DNA of 64,000 nucleotides. It comes from Ramlibacter agri. Its GTDB lineage: Bacteria; Pseudomonadota; Gammaproteobacteria; Burkholderiales; Burkholderiaceae_C. The notes below the pieces were generated by a model, which saw only the letters and a list, made by a program, of their open reading frames with translations, did no database searches and was not told where the DNA came from. Both the position numbers and the translations under genes were made by a program. The stretch spans positions 3,410,001-3,474,000 of the forward strand of contig NZ_JABBFX010000001.1 in the NCBI RefSeq assembly GCF_012927085.1. The letters are read 5' to 3'. This document shows, piece by piece, positions 59,476 through 64,000 of this stretch (the first letter of the stretch is position 1; each line of letters starts with the position of its first letter).

Positions 59476-60009
59476 GTGCAGAACAAGAAAGCCCACGCCG
59501 CCAAGCCGGCGCAGCGGATCATCAAGAAATATCCGAACCGGCGCCTCTACGACACCGACACGTCCACCTACATCACGCTGGCCGAAGTGAAGCAGCTGGT
59601 GATGGACCACCAGTCCTTCGTGGTCCGCGACGCCAAGACCAACGAGGACCTCACGCGCAGCATCCTGCTGCAGATCATCCTGGAAGAGGAGGCCGGCGGC
59701 ACGCCCATGTTCAGCGAACCCGCGCTGGCCAACATCATCCGCTTCTACGGCCACGCGATGCAGGGCTTCATGGGCTCGTACCTCGAGAAGAACGTGCAGG
59801 CCTTCACCGACCTGCAGGCCCAGATGGCCGAGCAGTCCAAGAACGTGGCGCCCGAGGTGTGGGCGCAGTTCATGAACATGCAGAACCCACTGATGCAGGG
59901 GATGATGGGCAACTACGTCGAACAGTCGAAGACAATGTTCGAAAAGATGCAGGAGCAGATGCAGAAGCAGACGGAGCAGATGCTGGGCGCATTCGGCATC
60001 AAGAAGTGA
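59476..60009 (+). CDS. phaR: polyhydroxyalkanoate synthesis repressor
   Basis: A 177-residue regulator. The N-terminal DNA-binding PhaR/PHB accumulation domain reads RIIKKYPNRRLYDTDTSTYI and VKQLVMDHQSFVVRDAKT, and the methionine/glutamine-rich C-terminal half (MQEQMQKQTEQMLGAF) binds storage granules in known PhaR. It links granule state to expression of phasin genes. GTG 59476 is chosen because AGGAG lies 7 bases upstream; TTG 59470 is an alternative. No pha biosynthesis gene is in the window. Confidence 0.93.
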   Translation: MQNKKAHAAKPAQRIIKKYPNRRLYDTDTSTYITLAEVKQLVMDHQSFVVRDAKTNEDLTRSILLQIILEEEAGGTPMFSEPALANIIRFYGHAMQGFMGSYLEKNVQAFTDLQAQMAEQSKNVAPEVWAQFMNMQNPLMQGMMGNYVEQSKTMFEKMQEQMQKQTEQMLGAFGIKK

Positions 60010-60072
60010 GCTAGCCGTCCACCTTCCCGCGCCGGCGCGGCGTAGGGCTCCTGCCTTGCCCCCGCGAAACCA

Positions 60073-61290
60073 ATGGCGCTTCACACTGTCGCAGTCGATT
60101 CCCTGGCCAGCTTCACGCTGGCCATCCTGCTGCTGTTCGTGGGCAAGGGCCTGGCGCGGCGCTACCCCGGCCTGCGCCGCTACAGCATTCCCGATTCCGT
60201 GGCCGGCGGGCTGTGCTGCGCCGCCGTGGTGCTGCTGCTGTACCTCAAGGCGGACGTCGAGATCGTCTTCGACCTGCCGGCGCGCGACCTCCTGCTGCTG
60301 TATTTCTTCGCAGCGCTCGGCCTGAGCACGGACGTGCGCACCCTGGCGCAGCGCGGCCGCGGGCTGGTGGTGCTGCTGGCGCTGGCCACCGGCTTCATGC
60401 TGCTGCAGAACTTCGCCGGCATGGCGATGGCCCGGGCCTTCGGAATGGACGCGCGGCTGGGCCTGATGGCCGGCTCGATCTCCCTCACGGGCGGCGTCGG
60501 CACCACGCTGGCGTGGACGCCGCACTTCACCCAGCGGCTGGGCCTGGAGGCGGCGGGCGAACTGGGGCTGGCCGCGAACATGCTGGGCCTGGTGTCGGCG
60601 TGCGTGGTGGGCGGGCCGATCGCGCTGTTCCTCATCCGGCGCCATGGCGTGCAGCCCTCGGGGGGCGCGGAGCTGGAGGTCGGCGTGCGCCACAGCGACG
60701 AAGCCACGGCCCGCCTGGACTACGACGGCGTCATGCTGGCGCTGCTGTGGCTGAACGCGGCCCTGGTGCTGGGCCAGGAGCTGTCGGGGCTCATCGCCCG
60801 CACCGGCCTGCAGTTGCCCGCCTTCGTCGGCTGCCTGATGGCCGGCATCGTGCTGCGGGGCCTGGGCGGCTGGCTCGCGCCGCGGGGGCGGGGGCTGTGG
60901 CGCTGGCCGCGGATGCAGCCGAGCGTCGCGTTGATCTCGGACATCTGCCTCGGGCTGTTCATCACGATGGCGCTGATGGGCCTGCAACTGTCGGCCCTGC
61001 ATGGCATCCTGGGCTACATCGCCGCCGCGATGCTGCTGCAGGTCCTGCTGGCCGTCGCCTTCACGGTGCTGGTCGTCTTCCGCGCGATGGGCCGCGACTA
61101 CGAGGCGGCCGTGGTCTGCGCCGGCTTCGGCGGCATCGCGCTGGGCTCGACGGCGACCGCCGTGGCCAACATGACTTCGGTGACGCGCGAGTTCGGCGCA
61201 GCGCCCCGGGCCTTCATCGTCGTCCCGCTGGTGTGCGGCTTCTTCATCGACCTGGCGAACGCCCTGGTGATCGGCTGGCTGGCCCGATAG
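60073..61290 (+). CDS. gltS: sodium/glutamate symporter
   Basis: A 405-residue inner-membrane carrier with ten or more helices arranged as two inverted repeats with re-entrant loops, typical of GltS (GGVGTTLAWTPHF in the first half and LGSTATAVANMTSVTREFG in the second). It imports glutamate with sodium. ATG 60073 is preceded by no strong ribosome-binding site. It is 63 bases after phaR and separated from rimO by 149 bases. Confidence 0.9.
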   Translation: MALHTVAVDSLASFTLAILLLFVGKGLARRYPGLRRYSIPDSVAGGLCCAAVVLLLYLKADVEIVFDLPARDLLLLYFFAALGLSTDVRTLAQRGRGLVVLLALATGFMLLQNFAGMAMARAFGMDARLGLMAGSISLTGGVGTTLAWTPHFTQRLGLEAAGELGLAANMLGLVSACVVGGPIALFLIRRHGVQPSGGAELEVGVRHSDEATARLDYDGVMLALLWLNAALVLGQELSGLIARTGLQLPAFVGCLMAGIVLRGLGGWLAPRGRGLWRWPRMQPSVALISDICLGLFITMALMGLQLSALHGILGYIAAAMLLQVLLAVAFTVLVVFRAMGRDYEAAVVCAGFGGIALGSTATAVANMTSVTREFGAAPRAFIVVPLVCGFFIDLANALVIGWLAR

Positions 61291-61439
61291 GCTTGCGCGG
61301 CGTCCGGTGATCCAGCCCCGCCGTGGGCGATTTTCGAGGGGCCCGCGTAAAATGGAGAGTTGTCCCGGCGGGCCCCAGCGGCTTGCGCAACCCCATCAAA
61401 TCAGGCGCCTGCCTGCCAGGCGCGACTGAGAAGGCGTCC

Positions 61440-62795
61440 ATGCTCCCCAAAGTCGGCTTCGTCAGCCTCGGCTGCCCCAAGGCCCTCACCGATTCCGAAC
61501 TGATCCTCACGCAGCTCAGCGCGGAGGGCTACACCACGTCCAAGACCTTCGAAGGCGCGGACCTGGTGATCGTGAACACCTGCGGCTTCATCGACGACGC
61601 GGTCAAGGAAAGCCTGGACACCATCGGCGAGGCGCTGGCCGCCAACGGCAAGGTCATCGTCACCGGCTGCCTGGGCGCGCGCGCAGGCGACAAGACCGAC
61701 AACATGGTCAAGGAGATCCACCCGGCCGTGCTGGCCGTGACCGGCCCGCACGCGACGCAGGAGGTGATGGACGCGGTGCACGCGCACCTGCCCAAGCCGC
61801 ACGATCCCTTCATCGACCTCGTTCCCGCCGCCGGCGTCAAGCTCACGCCCAAGCACTACGCCTACCTGAAGATTTCCGAAGGCTGCAACCACCGCTGCAC
61901 CTTCTGCATCATCCCCTCGATGCGCGGCGACCTGGTGAGCCGGCCCATCGGCGACGTGCTGAAGGAAGCGCGGGCGCTGTTCGAAGGCGGCGTGAAGGAA
62001 CTGCTGGTGATCAGCCAGGACACCTCCGCCTACGGCGTGGACGTGAAATACCGCACGGGCTTCTACGACGGCCGCCCGGTGAAGACGCGCATGCTGGAAC
62101 TGGTGCAGGCCCTGGGCGAGATGGCCGAGCCCTACGGCGCCTGGGTCCGCCTGCACTATGTGTACCCGTACCCCAGCGTCGACGAGGTGATCCCGCTGAT
62201 GGCCGAAGGCAAGGTGCTGCCTTACCTGGACGTGCCTTTCCAGCACAGCCATCCCGACGTGCTGCGCCGGATGAAGCGCCCCGCCAGCGGCGAGAAGAAC
62301 CTGGAGCGCATCGCACGCTGGCGCGAGATCTGTCCGGAATTGACCGTGCGCAGCACCTTCATCGCCGGCTTCCCGGGCGAGACCGAGGAGGAGTTCCAGC
62401 ACCTGCTCGATTTCGTGCGCGAGGCGCAGATCGACCGTGCCGGCTGCTTTGCCTACAGCCCGGTGGAAGGCGCCGCCGCCAACGACATCCCCGGCATGCT
62501 GCCGCAGGAAGTGCGCGAGGAGCGCCGCGCGCGCTTCATGGCCGTGGCCGAAGAGGTGTCGGCGAAGAAGCTGGAGCGCCGCATCGGCGCGACGATGCAG
62601 GTGCTGGTGGATTCCGCGCCCGCGCTCGGCAAGAAGGGTGGCGTGGGCCGCTCCTACGCCGACGCACCGGAGATCGACGGCACCGTGCGGCTGCTGCCGC
62701 CGCAGAAGATCAGCAAGCGTCTGGCGGTGGGGGAGTTCACGAAGGCCCGGATCGTGGGCACCGAAGGGCACGATCTCATTGCCGAACCGATCTGA
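61440..62795 (+). CDS. rimO: ribosomal protein S12 methylthiotransferase
   Basis: Radical-SAM methylthiotransferase of 451 residues that modifies Asp of ribosomal protein S12. The N-terminal UPF0004 cluster uses C12, C48 and C77. The radical-SAM cluster is C149-x3-C153-x2-C156 (CNHRCTFC). A C-terminal TRAM domain ends near residue 450. ATG 61440 begins the conserved [14 protein letters not shown]; an upstream open frame has no similarity. A strong terminator follows the stop. Confidence 0.96.
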   Translation: MLPKVGFVSLGCPKALTDSELILTQLSAEGYTTSKTFEGADLVIVNTCGFIDDAVKESLDTIGEALAANGKVIVTGCLGARAGDKTDNMVKEIHPAVLAVTGPHATQEVMDAVHAHLPKPHDPFIDLVPAAGVKLTPKHYAYLKISEGCNHRCTFCIIPSMRGDLVSRPIGDVLKEARALFEGGVKELLVISQDTSAYGVDVKYRTGFYDGRPVKTRMLELVQALGEMAEPYGAWVRLHYVYPYPSVDEVIPLMAEGKVLPYLDVPFQHSHPDVLRRMKRPASGEKNLERIARWREICPELTVRSTFIAGFPGETEEEFQHLLDFVREAQIDRAGCFAYSPVEGAAANDIPGMLPQEVREERRARFMAVAEEVSAKKLERRIGATMQVLVDSAPALGKKGGVGRSYADAPEIDGTVRLLPPQKISKRLAVGEFTKARIVGTEGHDLIAEPI

Positions 62796-62797
62796 GG

Positions 62798-62829
62798 AAA
62801 CGCCGCGCTATCGCGGCGTTTCTTTTTAT
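62798..62829 (+). terminator. rimO intrinsic terminator
   Basis: AAACGCCGCG (62798-62807) and CGCGGCGTTT (62812-62821) pair over ten bp around the loop CTAT, then CTTTTTAT. It starts two bases after the rimO stop. Confidence 0.9.
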
Positions 62830-62844
62830 CTCTGCAAAAACAAC

Positions 62845-62866
62845 AAAGCCGGCTGGCGCCGGCTTT
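62845..62866 (-). terminator. hairpin, minus-strand terminator copy
   Basis: AAAGCCGGC and GCCGGCTTT pair over nine bp around TGGC. On the minus strand it is followed by GTTGTTTTTGC, so it ends minus-strand transcripts. It belongs with the tRNA-Leu 3' fragment at 62892 and repeats the sequence of the hairpin at 62950. Confidence 0.65.
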
Positions 62867-62891
62867 ATCATTCGTCTGTCCAACCTGTTGG

Positions 62892-62925
62892 TTGGTGCCC
62901 AGGAGAGGACTCGAGCCTCCACGGA
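62892..62925 (-). pseudogene. tRNA-Leu 3' fragment (duplicated)
   Basis: A 34-base stretch matching the intact tRNA-Leu 3' end at 62976-63009 with one mismatch. It keeps the T arm, the 3' acceptor half and the encoded CCA. The rest of a tRNA is missing, so this is a relic of a tandem tRNA or a recombination scar. No integrase is near it. Confidence 0.8.
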
Positions 62926-62949
62926 CACGTTCGAGGCCGCGACTGGCCA

Positions 62950-62972
62950 CAAAAAAGCCGGCTCTGCCGGCT
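62950..62972 (-). terminator. tRNA-Leu intrinsic terminator
   Basis: On the minus strand AGCCGGC-AGA-GCCGGCT forms a seven-bp hairpin followed by TTTTT, four bases after the tRNA CCA end. Confidence 0.85.
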
Positions 62973-62976
62973 GATT

Positions 62977-63061
<85 letters not shown>

Positions 63062-63078
63062 ATTTCAGGAAAAACAAG

Positions 63079-63108
63079 ATTGTATAGCAAAAACATAGAG
63101 CGAAACAA
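63079..63108 (-). promoter_or_regulatory. tRNA-Leu promoter
   Basis: On the minus strand TTGTTT (63108-63103) and TACAAT (63084-63079) are spaced by 18 bases, a good sigma-70 pair, with the -10 ending 17 bases before the tRNA 5' end. It overlaps the first codons of the divergent rnr gene. Confidence 0.7.
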
Positions 63109-64000
63109 CGGCACCGGGCTCCTCGACGAGATCGAGGGAGTCATCCAGGGACATCGCGACGGCCACGGCTACGTGGTGCGCGATGACGGCGAGGCCGACA
63201 TCTACCTGCCCCCCAACGAGATGCGCGCGGTGCTGCACCGCGACCGCGTCAAGGCGCGCATCGTGCGCCACGACCGCAAGGGCCGGCCCGAAGGCCGCGT
63301 CGTCGAGATCGTGGAGCGGCCGCCGCATCCCATCATCGGCCGCCTGCTGCACGAAAGCGGCGTCTGGCTCGTCGCGCCCGAAGACAAGCGCTACGGCCAG
63401 GACGTGCTGATCCCCAAGGGCGCGACCGGCCTCGCGAAGTCGGGCCAGGTGGTGGTGGTCGAACTGACCGAGCCGCCCAGCCTGTACGGGCAGCCCGTGG
63501 GCCGCGTGAAGGAAATCCTGGGCGAGATCGACGACCCCGGCATGGAGATCGAGATCGCGGTGCGCAAGTACGGCGTGCCGCACGAATTCTCCGAGGCCTG
63601 CATCGCCCAGGCGCGCTCGCTGCCGGACAAGGTGCGGGCGCAGGACCGCAAGAAGCGCGTCGACCTCACCGACGTGCCGCTGGTCACCATCGACGGCGAG
63701 GACGCGCGCGATTTCGACGACGCCGTCTATTGCGAGCCGGCGCGCGTCGGCCGCGGCAAGGGCTGGCGCCTGCTGGTCGCCATCGCCGACGTCAGCCACT
63801 ACGTGGAAACCGGCAACGCGATCGACGTCGACGCGTATGACCGCGCGACCAGCGTCTACTTCCCGCGCCGCGTCATCCCGATGCTGCCGGAAAAGCTGTC
63901 CAACGGCCTGTGTTCGCTGAACCCGGAGGTGGATCGCCTCTGCATGGTCTGCGACATGCTGATCACCGCCGCCGGCGACATCCACGCCTACCAGTTCTAC
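63080..64000 (+). CDS. rnr: ribonuclease R (5' part; continues beyond the window)
   Basis: The N-terminal 307 codons of an RNB-family 3'-5' exoribonuclease. Cold-shock domains cover about residues 15-180 (LLDEIEGVIQGHRDGHGY). The catalytic RNB domain begins with DGEDARDFDDAVYCE, which carries the metal-binding aspartates. RNase R degrades structured RNA and aids quality control. No ATG or GTG precedes the conserved start, so TTG 63080 is proposed, supported by AGGA at 63067-63070. That start lies inside the -10 of the divergent tRNA-Leu promoter. Confidence 0.85.
   Translation, partial: MYSKNIERNNGTGLLDEIEGVIQGHRDGHGYVVRDDGEADIYLPPNEMRAVLHRDRVKARIVRHDRKGRPEGRVVEIVERPPHPIIGRLLHESGVWLVAPEDKRYGQDVLIPKGATGLAKSGQVVVVELTEPPSLYGQPVGRVKEILGEIDDPGMEIEIAVRKYGVPHEFSEACIAQARSLPDKVRAQDRKKRVDLTDVPLVTIDGEDARDFDDAVYCEPARVGRGKGWRLLVAIADVSHYVETGNAIDVDAYDRATSVYFPRRVIPMLPEKLSNGLCSLNPEVDRLCMVCDMLITAAGDIHAYQFY

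Overview
The window is about 64 kb of GC-rich DNA (roughly 70% by eye) packed with bacterial genes; no gap between genes exceeds about 210 bases. Gene content points to a beta-proteobacterium of the Burkholderiales, most like the Comamonadaceae (Ramlibacter/Variovorax relatives): Bug-type periplasmic binding protein, YbfB-type MFS protein, RisA/RisS-type two-component pair, PhaR regulator of polyhydroxyalkanoate storage, mfd-ispD-ispF neighbourhood and DUF2189 membrane protein. That placement is inference from gene families, not from a database search.

Layout. 1-7.7 kb: the end of an alpha/beta-hydrolase-caspase fusion followed by an astacin-like metallopeptidase, then a Bug binding protein, an M20 peptidase, a cardiolipin synthase-like phospholipase D enzyme, an Ldh-family dehydrogenase and a SUI1 factor. 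7.7-17.2 kb: a class A penicillin-binding protein, an RNase D-like exonuclease, a glutathione transferase, a hydratase, a frameshifted transglutaminase, a small molybdopterin-domain protein, an L,D-transpeptidase/M23 peptidase operon and an MFS transporter. 17.2-24.7 kb: two universal stress proteins (one with an FNR-box-like site), an FHA operon, ThpR, a winged-helix/small-membrane-protein cassette, PssA, a branched-chain amino-acid type binding protein and an MFS transporter. 24.7-33.5 kb: PhoD translationally coupled to a 7TMR-DISM histidine kinase, a MocR/DJ-1 divergent pair, SerB, an orphan NarL-type response regulator and an FNR-like regulator with a strange recognition helix. 33.6-45 kb: mfd, ispD-ispF, two tandem adenylate cyclase-TPR paralogues with a divergent membrane cyclic-nucleotide-binding protein, and RisS/RisA. 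45-51 kb: SIMPL protein, phosphoesterase, hydrolase, RelA, an amidohydrolase and tRNA-Val. 51-59 kb: a Phd/zeta-type toxin-antitoxin pair, LysE exporter, trypsin-like protease, SYLF protein, class I aldolase, DUF2189 protein, MscS channel and intradiol dioxygenase. 59-64 kb: PhaR, GltS, RimO, tRNA-Leu and the start of RNase R.

How parts work together. Several units look co-transcribed because coding regions touch or overlap: L,D-transpeptidase/M23, PhoD/kinase, ispD/ispF, relA/amidohydrolase, antitoxin/toxin, DUF2189/MscS. The stretch from 52.9 to 57.8 kb looks like a stress or low-oxygen unit because three near-identical 14-bp palindromes (core GGGACCTAGGTCCC) sit 58-66 bases ahead of three different start codons. 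Their 5-4-5 geometry is that of a Crp/Fnr-family site, and the window also carries an FNR-like protein that keeps all four iron-sulphur cysteines but has lost the residues that read a normal FNR box. Linking the two is a hypothesis.

No insertion sequence, integrase, CRISPR array or rRNA gene was seen. Most start codons were chosen by reading frame, ribosome-binding-site position and family alignment from memory.
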